This document shows positions 40,434 to 51,639 of a stretch of DNA of 64,000 nucleotides, in pieces. Each line of letters starts with the position of its first letter. Position 1 is the stretch's first letter. Source of the stretch: Sepiola atlantica (lineage: Eukaryota > Mollusca > Cephalopoda > Sepiida > Sepiolidae); NCBI GenBank assembly GCA_963556195.1, contig OY744519.1, positions 109,828,032 to 109,892,031 on the forward strand, given 5' to 3'. The notes under the pieces were generated by a model. The model ran no database searches and was not told where the DNA came from. It worked only from the letters and a program-made list of their open reading frames with translations. Both the position numbers and the translations under genes were made by a program.

Positions 40434-41217
40434 ATGGTGGACAGCCGAGATGACATACTGGACCAGATCTCTCTTCTGAAGACTAAGATTCGAGGCAGAC
40501 TGAGGAAATATCATGGAGATGATGTTACTGCTCGGATGTTCTCTGTATTACAGGGATAAATCCAGGAGTATATGACAGAAATCGAGATTCACATCACCAA
40601 GTTACAACTCTCTCCATCTTCCGGGATTGAAGCAGAAGAGATAGAAGAGAATTGGTTGGCTGAACAGATGATTTCTCAAAAGGAAATGGAAGAAATTGCT
40701 TCTGTTCTGATTCCAGTAGATTATAATGTTTTCTCAGATCGGACTATCTATCTCTCTCCTAATCTCTCTGTACTACTGATTTCCCATTAGGCAGCCATAT
40801 GTCCTCTTTCACGGTGAAACTTTAGTGATCTGGGGATGGACAGGAACCGCATGGGATTCTGTAATTTTTTTCCTGCTTTGAGAATTGCACGACGCGTATG
40901 GCTAACGATGCAGAGAGATTACATTTTCTTAAATGTTACCTGTCTGACAGACCCTTACTATTAATCAATCACCTGAATGTGACCAACTTTAATTACCAGA
41001 TTGCCCTCAACATCCTTAAAACTGATTACTTGGATGTTCATTTAATTATTGATAATATTTTTAAGGACGTTATTGACTACCTTCCTAAACGTAAAAGGTC
41101 TTACTCTGACCGTGGACGTTTTTTGTCAAGAACGGCATCACTTCTCGGCGAATTGGGGAGGTTCTTTGCTTGCGACTTCTCTGACGATCTTTTCGGCTTG
41201 AGCCCAACTCCTGGCTA
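40434..41217 (+). pseudogene. BEL/Pao gag region
   Basis: The probable start is ATG at 40434 (MVDSRDDILDQISLLKTKIR), with a stop at 40557 interrupting the frame. The next pieces are 40572-40790 (EAEEIEENWLAEQ) and 40898-41218, where DAERLHFLKCYLSDRPL, then LNVTNFNYQIALNILKTDY and a DNIFKDVIDYLP block match the conserved 'A..L..L.G.A...I' capsid region of Pao gag. No zinc knuckle was seen after it. The protein would form the capsid-like particle. Confidence 0.65.
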
Positions 41218-41439
41218 AAATACTCATCTCTAAATTTCCCCAAGAGATAAAAGAAGAAGTGATTCAACTGTCTAGGAGAACGATACCTATGTATTGTCTT
41301 CCTTTCTAAAGGATACGAGTGAAGCCATTAAGCGACTGCTTATCATGGGATGTGAAATGCTCCGGCCTCCTGTTAATGTTGATTAGAGTTCTTCCAGGAA
41401 CATCCCTCTAAGATCTAGAGGCACGTATGTTCACAAGGA

Positions 41440-42110
41440 CACTTGCTATCAGGTAACTTCTGACTTTGGAGCCTCATGCAACCTACCATTCATAGTATGT
41501 GTGACCTTTGGTAGAAATGGAAAAATCGTTTCTGTTTATTGTCTGTTGGATACTATCAGCGGACGCACCTATTTATCAAGACAAATATTAAAACCGTTGG
41601 GATGCTTGAAGTCCTTCAGCCTTGACTGTGACCTAAAGCTGTTTACACTACTGGAAGAATGTGAGAGGCGATTCAGGGAGGTGATCCTACATACTGATTT
41701 GGGCACTGGCCATCTGCAACTTTTCCCTGATAGATGAAATGTTAGATGTCGATCCACATACCTCAGTTGGATTCTCTGTTGGATGATTTTCGTCATGCCA
41801 ACTACTCCCTTGCTGGAAGGTTTGGCCAGAATTCTGGTAATGTTTCAATCAAAGGTATTATTGGATTTGATTTCATCAAATGCTTGGGCGCCTTGCAGTT
41901 AGTACCCTGTCTGCAGACGTGGGCCTTTCGATCCTGGCTGGAATGGTACCCTTTGGCGAGGTAGAATCTTTCGCTCTGCTGACCAGTCATTGCCCGTTAA
42001 AGGTTCTCATCTTCCTTTTCATTCTATACTGTGTCATACTGCTCCAGTTTAATCGTCACACGTATGTTTCATTTTGGAATCTGAAGCCACATACATGAAC
42101 CCTCTTAATG
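41440..42110 (+). pseudogene. BEL/Pao protease region
   Basis: The frame at 41501-41737 reads VTFGRNGKIVSVYCLLDTIS, then GRTYLSRQILKPLG. LLDTIS sits where the retropepsin active site (L-D-T/S-G) is expected, but Gly is replaced by Ile, so the protease is probably inactive. A downstream frame (41746-41964: SIKGIIGFDFIKCLGALQLV) matches the 'G.DF' end of the domain. A frame break separates them. Confidence 0.6.
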
Positions 42111-43210
42111 ACTTCTTTCCCGACAGACAAGTCCAGCGAGAGCTTGAACTAATGTTAAGCATGGAGTCTTTGGGGTTCTCGAGCAAGACGGATTTTCTGA
42201 TTATGACCAGGAGAAAAATCAATTCCAGGAGACTATTGTTCTGAGGGACAGGAAGTATTATATACAATTGTTTTAGCATGTGGATAAGTTAGCGATAATT
42301 CCATCATACCATGCAGTTTCCATGCGTATTTTGGACCATGTGTTTTAAAACTTTAAGAAGAGGGGGATCTATCAGGTATAATTTTTGGAGGTGTTTTGTC
42401 AGCAGGAGCGAGATGGCATCATCAAGGAGATCTTTGTGCCTCTCCATCGTTTTAGGGATTATACTTGGATCCCACATCGGCCTGTTCTTAAAACAGATCC
42501 CACATCTACGACCAAATTTATGTCCCTTTTTCAACTGCAGCCTGAAGATTGGTGACTCTGTCTCTTTAAATGAGGCAGCCTATCCAGGCATGAATTTGAA
42601 TGGCGACATGCTGAACTTGTTGTCATCTTTCCGAATGGATCGATACGTTCTCTTGGTGGATATCAGAAAGGCCTTTATGATCATCCACTTGGAATTAGAG
42701 GCTGGCAGGAACAGATTCTGCTTCTTTCTCAAAGACGGGGACCGGCTGCATTGTTTCCGCTATACCATCATCATTTTTGGATTCATTTCTAGCCCTTTTA
42801 TCCTAGGCTGTATACTAAAATTCCATGTGGCCCAGTTTCCATTAGATCCATGTAAGACCATGATGGAGGATCGTTGTATGTGGACAATTTAGTAGTAACT
42901 GAGTCGAATCCCGGAAAGCTGGCAGATTTATATTCTCTATCCAGAGAGTGATTACAGAAAGGTGGATTTGAGCTGCAGTCATGTAACTCTAATTGTCTTT
43001 CCCTTAGACACCAGATGGACCACGACGGTACCTTGAGTACTCATGGCAGTGAGTGGGAGAAAGTTTTGGGCTATCTGTACAACCCCCTGTTGGAAAAAAT
43101 CCGTGTCGAACCCAATGCCAATGCCTCAACCAAGAGACGAATCCTATCCGAAGCAGTCAAATTGTTTGACCCCATGTCACTCTGCCTTCCAGTGACATTG
43201 CAGAGTTGAG
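42110..43210 (+). pseudogene. BEL/Pao reverse transcriptase
   Basis: Blocks in order: SLNEAAYPGMNLNGDMLNLL, RYVLLVDIRKAFMIIHLELE (first catalytic Asp), NRFCFFL, FRYTIIIFGFISSPFIL, and YVDN at about 42877-42888 in the next frame (LYVDNLVVTES). YVDN in place of YVDD also occurs in some BEL/Pao elements, so this may be native. The connection region GYLYNPLLEKIRVEPN and KRRILSEAVKLFDPMSLCLP (43015-43209) follows. A frameshift lies just before YVDN. Confidence 0.85.
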
Positions 43211-44010
43211 TTCTCATTGGTGAATTGTGGAAGCAAAAGCTAGGATGGGATGAACAGTTTTCAGGAGAGTTCCAGTCTTGATGGAGAAGTCTTGCTCAGG
43301 ATCTCCATGGGCTGAGTCTTATTCACTTCGATCGGCAGGCCTTCAAACAAAATAGAGTTGGAGAATTGTTTATGTTCTGCGATGCCTTGGTGGAAATTTA
43401 TAGGTTTGTTGCCTATGTTGTGCAGGATCATCGGTCGGAATTGGTCTTTGCTAAAGAAGAATAAAAACCTACCTACCTTTGAATTGATGGCTGTGCATCT
43501 TGCCCTAAAGTATATGTTTGTTATCTTGAATAGTTGCAAAGGCTTCCTCCCTTCTAAATTATACATGACCACAAATGCCCAAGTGGTGTTTTCTTCGGTT
43601 TTCCCCATTCTATGAACAGCAAGAACATTTTTGCGAAGAATAGACTGCAAGATATACTTCAACTGAGTGAAGACTTGGAGATCCAATTTGGCCTGACACC
43701 ATCCTTCAAATATATCCACACAGCCCAAAACCATGCGGACCTAATCACCAGGGGATTATCATTAAAGAAATTTAAATCCCATCTTGAGGTTTGGTGCCAT
43801 AGACCTGCCTGGCTGCATAACTTGGGAGAACCTTGGCCGGATCAGGAATTACCATGCCTCAGCAGACGCAGTCAACAAATTGTTAATGAGACTGTGAATG
43901 TATCCGTTATTTTAAAGGAAGAATATCCCTCCATCATCGCTTTGAAACAATTTTCTGGATGTGCGCCTCTGTTGAGAGTTACAGCCCTTGTATATAAATT
44001 TAGTGATTGA
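43211..44010 (+). pseudogene. BEL/Pao RNase H region
   Basis: Fragments: MFCDALVEIYRFVAYVVQ (first Asp in CDA), LPTFELMAVHLALKYMFVI with the catalytic Glu in FELMA, and HTAQNHADLITRGLSLKKF (the 'N.AD..SRG' end) at 43710-43770. The later residues read FKSHLEVWCHRPAWL, the usual 'W..GP.WL' link to integrase. Two frameshifts occur near 43470 and 43610. Confidence 0.75.
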
Positions 44011-44059
44011 CTGCGAGGACTTGATGAGGATGGTGAAAGGAGAGCCTCGGTCTATTTAA

Positions 44060-45290
44060 TAAAGGTTATGCAGCGCCAGACATTTTCGGAAGAGTTTCAT
44101 TTTCTTCTGGATCCCCTTGGAAAGTCCTTACCTCGTTTTGTTCAGGGTCTCAATCGGTTCCTTGATCAAAATGGGTTTATACGGTCCTGTGTTCGAATTA
44201 ATAGGTCACCTCATCTAGGGTACGAGGTTAAAAAACCCATTTTGCACGGCCAGAACCACCACATTCCAAAACTGATTATTATAGACAGTCACTTAAGGTA
44301 TTTCCACTTGGGAAATAGATCTACCCTGACTGAATTGAGACGAAGTAGATACGGGATTCCCCAATGAAGACAGACCGTTAGGGAGGCTCTGGCGTCCTGC
44401 ACCTTATGCAGAAGCTTCAATGCTAGACCAGTACTACCTCCCAATGTTGCCAGCCTACCCCTTTCACATGTGGAGTTTGAAGTGCCTTTTAAGAACAGCA
44501 GGATGGACTTCACCGGACACATCTGGGTTAGTAAGGAGAAATATGGAAAAAAGATGTATTTACTCCTTTTCACCTGCCTAAGTGTGCAAGCGGTGCATAT
44601 TGAGGTGGTGCCTGACATAAGCATTTTATCCTTCTTTCAGTCCTTAGTCTGCTTTAGTAACCTGTTTGGTGTTCCTTCTTCTTTGTACTGTGACAATGCT
44701 AAGACCTTCCTTGGCAGTGGCAGGTTGTTCAGTCGTCTTTCGGTATACCACGTGTACCAGGAGAAATTTGGCACTTGCCATATTAAACTCAAGACCGTTT
44801 CACTAACTTCTCCTTGGTTTGGGGGAACTTTGGAGAAATGCCCCCAGACTATAAAGACTTGCCTCTACAAGGTTGTCGGCAGGGGCAATGTGAACTAATT
44901 TTCTCTTCTGACTATCATTTCTGATATTGAGAGGGCGGTAAACAATCGTCTCTTGACTTACCATGAAGCAGCCGACAGAGAATTAGAGGCCATTAATCCC
45001 AATATGTTTCTGAAACCCAATAAAATTTCGGGATTGCTATTGCACTTATAAGAAAGCGATCCTTCATCTTATGTTTCTCCTAGTCGGAGAAGGTTAATAG
45101 AGTCTATGGAGCAGAGAAACGCTAGATTAAACGAGTTCCAGCATGTTTGATACCATGAATATCCCCTGAGTCTTAGAGAAAAGTCTCTCAGACGTTCCCG
45201 AGTGCCATTTAGTAACCGAGTTAAGGTCAATGATGTAGTTATTATGAAGATCCCCCTCAAGCCTAGACCTTTTTGAATGTTGGGAACCTG
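44060..45290 (+). pseudogene. BEL/Pao integrase
   Basis: The zinc domain has DSHLRYFHLG and then ASCTLC, an HHCC pattern with a stop in between. The core contains VEFEVPFKNSRMDFTGHIWV (first Asp in MDFTG), SLYCDNAKTFLGS (second Asp) and SPWFGGTLEKC, where Glu fills the third position. Thus D, D and E all survive. It ends in the BEL-specific C-terminal block with KVNDVVIMKIPLKPRPF and a stop. Frame breaks at 44367, 44898 and about 45050. Confidence 0.8.
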
Positions 45291-45720
45291 TTTGGAATTG
45301 TTTGAAGGGGATGGCAGTGTCATCATATCTGCCCGCATCAAACAGGGAGATGGTCCTGTACGAATGCACTCACTGAAACATATTTATCCATTGGAGCTGT
45401 CTATCTCCCCTAACATCGAGAGTGAGACTGAAATTGTTCCTCCCCTCCTCTCATCTGAGAGTCCTACTGATGATATCAATCTGCCTCTTCCCTTCAGAGA
45501 TGGGGCTGAAGTTTTGCTCTGTCCAACCTGCAACTCTCCCCAGGGAGATTTAAATATGATTGGTTGCAACCTATGCAACTTTGGGTGCATAGCAATAAAC
45601 GTGCCTCCTACGGAGAAACAGAAGTGGTACTGCCCTGAATGTGCTTCACAGAAAAGGTGGCGAGGTAGGCTACAGCACCTGTTTGTCCCCTGCCAGGGTT
45701 ATGGTTATGATTCTAATTGA
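45277..45720 (+). pseudogene. BEL/Pao C-terminus with PHD-like zinc finger
   Basis: The frame is open for 147 codons. The first part (MLGTCLELFEGDGSVIISAR; IKQGDGPVRMHSLKHIYPLE) is the usual end of BEL/Pao integrases. After an acidic linker comes LLCPTCNSPQG, MIGCNLCNFGCIAINV and KWYCPECAS. C-X2-C, C-X2-C, C and C-X2-C spacing with a final WYCPEC is the pattern of a PHD finger. The Trp-Phe-His segment expected between the second and third Cys pairs is missing, apparently by a short deletion. PHD fingers bind histone H3 tails, so a targeting role by analogy with integrase chromodomains is an inference. Confidence 0.7.
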
Positions 45721-45772
45721 TGGTTTCCCATATTTTTCCCTGCTTTTTTTTTGTTTTTGTTTCTCGGGGTTG

Positions 45773-46132
45773 TGTGAAAAAAATAAGTTAAATGGTTTAT
45801 GTGTCATGGGGTTGCTGGTGATTGAAAGAGAGCCGGATGCCTTTTGACTTGCTCAAAGTCTAACCCTTCTAACGATCCTGACTTGAGTTTTATACCTCCT
45901 ATCGGAAGGGAGTAATTTGCATACGTGTTGATTATTACTTACTTAAGTAGATTGATCCCTTCTGGGTGGTGTTACTTGTTTTGAGAGATCTTGGGAACAA
46001 GGTGTTACTTTTTTCTTGGTACTTGATTCCTGACAGAGTTGGAGTCGCGATTAAGTAATATTTTGCAACGTTTTACACTCAACCCAACTCTGATCTTCAA
46101 ACTACCCCTTGGCGTCGAAGGAATTTTCGACA
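45773..46132 (+). repeat. BEL/Pao 3' LTR
   Basis: Starts TGTGAAAAAAATAAG, right after a short G-run (CTCGGGGT) that may be the remains of a polypurine tract; ends TTTTCGACA. The stop of the PHD-containing frame is about 50 bases upstream. Confidence 0.85.
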
Positions 46133-46211
46133 AAGACTAAAATAGTATATTAATAGAGGTAATCATATTTTTTCGTCTTCAGACAGACAGATACCAAATC
46201 TCCATTAGTAA

Positions 46212-46214
46212 TAG

Positions 46215-46258
<44 letters not shown>

Positions 46259-46280
46259 CATTATTATTATTAGTAGTAGT
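46212..46280. repeat. (ATT)n/(AGT)n microsatellite
   Basis: Runs of ATT followed by AGT triplets to about 46325. Confidence 0.9.
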
Positions 46281-46329
46281 AGTATTAGTAGTAGTATTAT
46301 TAATAATAGTAGTAGTTGTAGCAGCAGCA

Positions 46330-47085
46330 CATAAAAGTAATATAATTCTTTATTATTCTTATATAGAAGTAAAGAGATTTATCATTTTACAATTCAATTT
46401 ACATACATGTTTTTGGTGTTTGCATACACACGTATGTACATTAGACTACGACGTTGAAAAAGAGAGTCACTTGTTCTCTAAATGCTCACAAAGATATTAA
46501 AACATTAGAGAGTGGTTGAATTAACATTGAGTGAGAAGAGCAAGATAGACATCATCGTCATGACCGAATTGGAAGCGGTTCCGCCATTGCAAATATAAAT
46601 TTAAAAAATTCCGGTATCTGGAAATCGACAATTTTTTCGTTAGATATTTCCGATTTCTTTGTACGAAACAGGAAATTCATCAATTTTAATTTAACTTTCT
46701 TTCATTTAAATAAATTTATTTTTATAAACTTTTTTTTACATGTCGTAATGTAGAATTCGTCAAAACAAAATAATTCATCACTTGCTTTTTCTATCCGCAC
46801 GCAAAGACAGTCAATTCACGTAGATAAATTCAGTTGAAAGCTGGTTTAAAAAAACTATTGCTGTTGGTTTATGTTTTTCAGTTATATGATAAAAGGAAGC
46901 GGATATCATCATTCCTGTGTTGGTAACAGAAACGTCAGGATTTCTTATTATTTCTTTCTTCGTCAGATGCTTACGATTTCTTTCTGATGATCAGAAAATG
47001 TATCAAATTTAGTTCAATAAAAACAAAAAAGCAATTTATTAAAGTCTGCAGTTCTGAAGTTCATTTACAATCATTCGTTTTCTTT
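46330..47085. other. AT-rich stretch, nothing recognised
   Basis: No repeat partner or gene found. Confidence 0.45.
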
Positions 47086-47331
47086 GATTATTCAGACTAC
47101 ATTTTAATTGTGATTTTCACTACGTTTTGGCCGATGTAATCCCCAATTTTTTTCAGATGCATCTTTTCGAACTCGGGAGTCTTTATGTCGAACTCAGGGA
47201 CCTATATGGAGTTTCGAACTGAAACTTTCATTTAATCCATGGGGGTAGATTAATCTTGTTCCGTCAGCCATGACCGGCTAGAAGTGTTAAGTGATATTTA
47301 ATTCATTCTTAGTCTGTAGTGAGGATTAAAC
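47085..47331 (-). repeat. PLE-associated dispersed repeat, copy 4 (left part)
   Basis: Matches the 1735-2030 and 36838-37075 repeats in reverse: 'actacgttttggccgatgta' (hammerhead-side), 'cgaactcgggagtcttt', 'gttccgtcagccatgacc', 'gaggattaaac'. The repeat continues at 48636-48700 ('gattaaacgtacaacctcc'), after the TIR element that split it. Confidence 0.6.
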
Positions 47332-47734
47332 GGTGCCTGTGCATTATGCCAACAAAATGGCGACAAATTAAATTCTCTTCCTTATTTCTAGATCAGTGAA
47401 TCGAAAGTGGAGATAATTCGAATTATTTTAAGTGTCTTAATTTTTTTCTTAATTTTCCGAAAATGAACGCCAATGTGTCAAATCTTGAAGACATTTTATC
47501 AAGGGAGGCGCGAGAGCGCTCTATCCCTTAATAGACTTCAAAAACGGCCTATGCTGGAAATCTCATTTCTTTGATCAATCATAACTCAAAAACCAATAAA
47601 CCAAATTAGTTAAAACTTTGCACAACATTTTTATTTGATAGCTTCTATAAGTGTGTAAAATTTCAGCATCATTAGTCAAGGCAACCCAGAGATCCAGAAA
47701 GTTCAATCATGAAATCATGTTATCCGTGTGTATA

Positions 47735-47762
47735 TACGTACGTACGTACGTACGTACGTATG
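47735..47762. repeat. (ACGT)n microsatellite
   Basis: About six ACGT units. Confidence 0.9.
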
Positions 47763-47944
47763 TGCCACCCTGTATCTCATCAACTATTTTGTGGATTCAG
47801 CTGACTTTTGGCAGAGATAGAGGTTGTAAGGTCTAGTTGATGGCATTTTAATTTCAGTTTACCATATACCTTAGTTTTCCAGAAAATTCAAAAAAAACTT
47901 AAAAATGACCATTGTATTGAGGCATAGCCTTTACAAAAGTAGTG

Positions 47945-48352
47945 ACATTCCATGATAAATGCCAGTATACTGAAATCATATGCCCTTAATAGGGTTAAGA
48001 TGAACATTCATATACACTAAATGTACAAAAGCAAGGAAATTCCCAAATTTTTACACTTTTATTGTCATTAAGTGTATGTGAGCACAACAGGGCTATGTAT
48101 TTTACTGGTAGGAATTTTTCTTCAGCGCACCTCACACACTTCATCCACTCATGCGTAGAGATTTATACTGCAGTGATGTGATAATGAAATGGTTTGGTTG
48201 ATATGTAGCCATACCCTTAATTAATGACAATAAAAGTGTAAAAATTTGTGAATTTCCTTGCTTTTGTACATTTAGTGTATATGAATTTTCATCTTAACCC
48301 TATTAAGGGCATATGATTTCAGTATACTAGCATTTATCATGGAATATTTAAC
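47945..48352. repeat. Nested inverted-repeat element with ~125-bp arms
   Basis: Arms 47945-48073 and 48222-48352 are nearly perfect inverted copies (ATTCCATGATAAATGCCAG at the outer end, 'acacttttattgtcatta' at the inner end). The unique centre is about 150 bases. It lies inside the 47332-48635 element. Either it is a MITE inserted there or the inner part of a multi-layered TIR. Confidence 0.8.
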
Positions 48353-49505
48353 TAGAGATAAGGCGAAGTTAGTCGATTTTTGCAAGCGCACAGACTAATT
48401 TCTGGTGCAGAGATATGCGTCTGTGGAGGTGATATGCGATGTTTCTTCCAACAAATTCTCATGATTCTCCATCTGTGTTACGGTTTCCCGTGACGAAAAA
48501 AAATGAATATGATCGTTTCGTTATGAGTCCCTCTAAAAAAATAATTCGAATTATCTCCCATTTTGATTCACTCCTCTAGAAATAAGGAGAAGAATTTAGT
48601 TTGTCACCATTTTATTGCCATGATGCACAAGCACCGATTAAACGTACAACCTCCAGAAGACTGTCACATAGAATTCATCGATAGTCAACCAAGGCCATAC
48701 CCATAAGAGGCCGAGAGATCTAACATTTAGGAAGCAAGATGTCCAGTCAGTCAGCAGATATGTTTTTAGTTGCTAACTACTCGCTCTCATCATTCCGAAA
48801 AAATTCCGAAAGGGAATGTTAACCCATCAAATTCATTTATTATATAATTTGTTGAAGGAAAAACATGATATTTATTGAATAAACAAGGTTGTCAATATGA
48901 AAAGAAAAGATTAAAACATATTATGACATGAAACTTTTTCAAAATACGTAAAAATAACAAGTGAATTCAGAAATTAAAACAGTATAAAGTACTGTTTCAA
49001 ATTTTTGTCATTAATAATGGCGAAAAACAGTTCTCAATAAAATTAAATTTTGATTTAAACAGTATACTAATAAACTTATCTTATATAAATAAGGATTTTG
49101 TCCATCCGTTTGTAAATAATGAAGAATACTGCATTTAACTAATCTAATATTCTAATCTAATCTAATTTAATTTAAATATGAATAAATACGAATCTTTCCT
49201 AAATATATTCACATCAAAACCTTTCAGTTTTACTTAAATAAAATGATGCAGTATATATAGTATTCTCTAAATTCCGTCAAACGAAACCCGCTTTTGCACA
49301 TTTGCATATTCATTTTCTTTTTACATTTCTGTGATATAAAATTTTATTTTGTATTTATATTTTCCTCAACAGTAATATTATAATTATTAATACAATTAAT
49401 TAAAGAGATTTCATAACCCCCCCCCCCCGAAAGGTTTAAAAATTATTGTAAAACTTTCACTTAGAAGGGAGATAATTACATGAAAACTTCCAGTGCTGAT
49501 GTTAA

Positions 49506-49549
49506 GAGAACATATACTACACGTTGATCGTAGCCACAATGCCAAAGAG
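49506..49549 (-). repeat. U2 snRNA 5'-end-like fragment
   Basis: The complement reads 'tggcattgtggctacgatca', 'acgtgtagtatatgttct'. This resembles U2 nucleotides 12-46 with several substitutions. Confidence 0.55.
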
Positions 49550-49623
49550 CAATAAAACATTATTTTGGGGGGACTAGACATTTTTAAAGAATGAAAAACA
49601 ACTCGACTTAATCGGAATTTATA

Positions 49624-49700
49624 AGTGTAGTATCGGTTTTGTTGTCATAAAACCGTCCTCCTAAGAATTACCTCCTCCGTTTAAAGGAGTGTGGGGGAAT
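49624..49700 (+). repeat. U2-like repeat unit
   Basis: AGTGTAGTATCGGTTTTG followed by 'ccgtcctcctaagaattacc' and a CCTCC/GGAG pair, the same unit as the 7412 array. Confidence 0.6.
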
Positions 49701-51002
49701 ACTTCCATCTATTACATCCTCCTTTATATTAAAAACTTTGAAAAAAACTTTTCAAATTACTAAATAGTTCAAATTAAAAACTGAAGGTAGGAAAGACATT
49801 TCCGTTCAGCGTTCAATAGTACTATAAGGATTATTTGAATATCTCGCTTATTTCGTTTGATTTTCGCACACATTTTGGATGAAATTTATTTACATTGTAT
49901 CTTTTATTCCGAAATAAAATTCTAATTTCTTTTTTGAAGACTTGAAAATCAAACTTTAATGCAATGCCTTAAGCGCTGGCGGCCATGTTGTAATTTTGTA
50001 TCATTTTCTTTCGCGCTTAACATCTATAAAAAGGAAATACGTTTGACGTAATTTTATTTATAAAAAAGATTGTGGTATCTGCGTTTATTTTCACATCTAT
50101 CAAAGGAAATCGATTTTACTTTATTTTATTTATGAACATATTGTGGGGTCTGCGTTCGCGTTTGACATCCATGAATTACATACTTTACTTTTATTTTATT
50201 CATAACAATAATATTTTAATATTTATTTTGCTTTAACTACGTATTGTATGTAGTTCTGTCACAATTATATAATACTCACAGCCTAGCAAAAATATGCGAT
50301 CAGAGAGAGCATATATTTTCTAGTAATCCAAATTTAATTCATGATATAATACAGAATTTCAGCTGAAATAAATTCGATGGATTAGAATTATTTTTTCAGA
50401 AATTTCTCTGCCAAATGAGAGTGAGGTGTTAGCAGCTAAAAAGATATCTGCTGATTGATTGGAACTATTGCCTCTAATAGAGCTGCCTAAATGTTAGATC
50501 TCTCGGCCTATTATAGATATGCCCTTGTACTCAACACTTTTATGCGTTGCAAATTATCAATCCTCATCAAAAATTCTGAAATATATTCGCTTTGCATTTT
50601 TTAATTTACTTCGCAAATTACGATGTTTTCTTTTGGGTAGTCTTCATGTAATATCGCCTTTAAAATTCTTTATTATTGCATTATTTATACAGTTTCTATA
50701 TTTCGATCTGTCATAATTCTCTGCAACTCTGACTTAATAATCCTACTTTTTTCAAGCTCTCATTATGTATTTTCATCTTTTTCCTCATGAAATAATTTTA
50801 TAAATTCTCGCTTTTAAAGCACATATTTATTAATATTTCAAACAGAAAAAGTCCTTTGAAAACTTCTTTAAAGAATATAAATTTGAAAATAGACATAGAA
50901 ACCATGAACAAGATGCAAGTATTTTTTTATGTAAAAATCATTCTTTTTTTTCATGACCTTTGTTTTAAATTCTTCTGATAAATCATCATTCCACAGAGTC
51001 TT

Positions 51003-51215
51003 GAGTTTCAGTTTCATAATAAAGGTAAAGGTGTTACCTTTTTTTATAGTTAGTAAAGTCCATTTACTTCTTGTTGTTATCGAAGCCCCTGAAAATGAGT
51101 TGCTTTATCATCGTTCAGTAACAACACACGGAGGTTCGATAACAACAAGAAGTAAACGGGTTTTACTAAATATAAAAAAGGGTAACACCTTTACCTTTAT
51201 TATGAAACTTCAGTT
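51003..51215. repeat. Foldback element, ~85-bp arms
   Basis: 51003-51095 and 51130-51215 are inverted copies ('ttcataataaaggtaaaggt', 'acttcttgttgttatcga'). The centre is about 35 bases. The open frame 50953-51408 simply runs through this hairpin and has no domain. Confidence 0.8.
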
Positions 51216-51639
51216 CCCGAAGATAGATAATTTATCCGAAACATTTAAGAAAAAAAGAATAATTAATTCAAGAAAAAAAAAATTTTTTAATAAAAAAATA
51301 TTTGCATCTTATTTGTGGTTTCTAAGGCATTTTGCCTATTTTCACATTTTTATTTATGAATATGTTTTCATACAAAATTTGTTATGTTATTTTTACCTTA
51401 CAAACTGATGGACAGTAGAGAAGTACATATTTTTAACACATAAAATGGAAAACCGAAAACAAACACAACCCATAAAAATCAAGAAATAGACGTCAGCGAT
51501 TAAATAATTTATTTAAAATTACATTCTCAACAGTTAAATAGCTTTATAATTCGAGTACAAAACATGCGAGAAAACACCAATCGAAAAATATGGCTATATA
51601 TGAAAAAATAATAAAAGGGTATAGTGTCCCAAATTACGC

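Larger units (their letters stand above)
40040..46132 (+). mobile_element. BEL/Pao LTR retrotransposon with both LTRs
   Basis: 5' LTR 40040-40369 and 3' LTR 45773-46132 are homologous along their length (TGTG start, ..CA end) with substitutions and indels. AAGA flanks both sides (40036-40039 and 46133-46136), a 4-bp target duplication. Gag, protease, RT, RNase H and integrase follow in BEL/Pao order on the plus strand, with a zinc-finger domain at the C-terminus. Numerous stops and frameshifts make it non-autonomous. The left flank is a satellite relict, and so is the right flank ('aagactaaaatagtata'). Confidence 0.9.
47332..48635. mobile_element. ~1.3-kb DNA element with ~100-bp TIRs and 8-9-bp TSD
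   Basis: The ends are GGTGCCTGTGCATTATG and the complement of ..CATGATGCACAAGCACC. Inverted similarity continues for about 100 bases, through 'ataattcgaatta'. GATTAAAC(G) lies on both sides (47324-47332 and 48636-48644), giving an 8-bp or 9-bp duplication depending on whether one G is counted as TIR. The host sequence is the PLE-associated repeat, which rejoins exactly across the element. No transposase is inside. Confidence 0.8.
48693..50525. repeat. Distant inverted repeat pair, ~115 bp each
   Basis: 48693-48810 and 50395-50525 match in inverted orientation: 'ggccgagagatctaacattt' and its complement, then the 'cagcagatat.tttttag.tgctaac' block, then 'ctctcat'. The 1.6-kb spacer holds U2-like fragments and AT-rich DNA but no transposase. 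It may be a DNA element with long TIRs. The target duplication was not resolved. Confidence 0.6.

Noticed and set aside
50953..51408. 151-codon plus-strand frame as a gene
   Set aside because: More than half of it runs through a foldback hairpin; the remainder is Lys/Phe-rich from AT bias.
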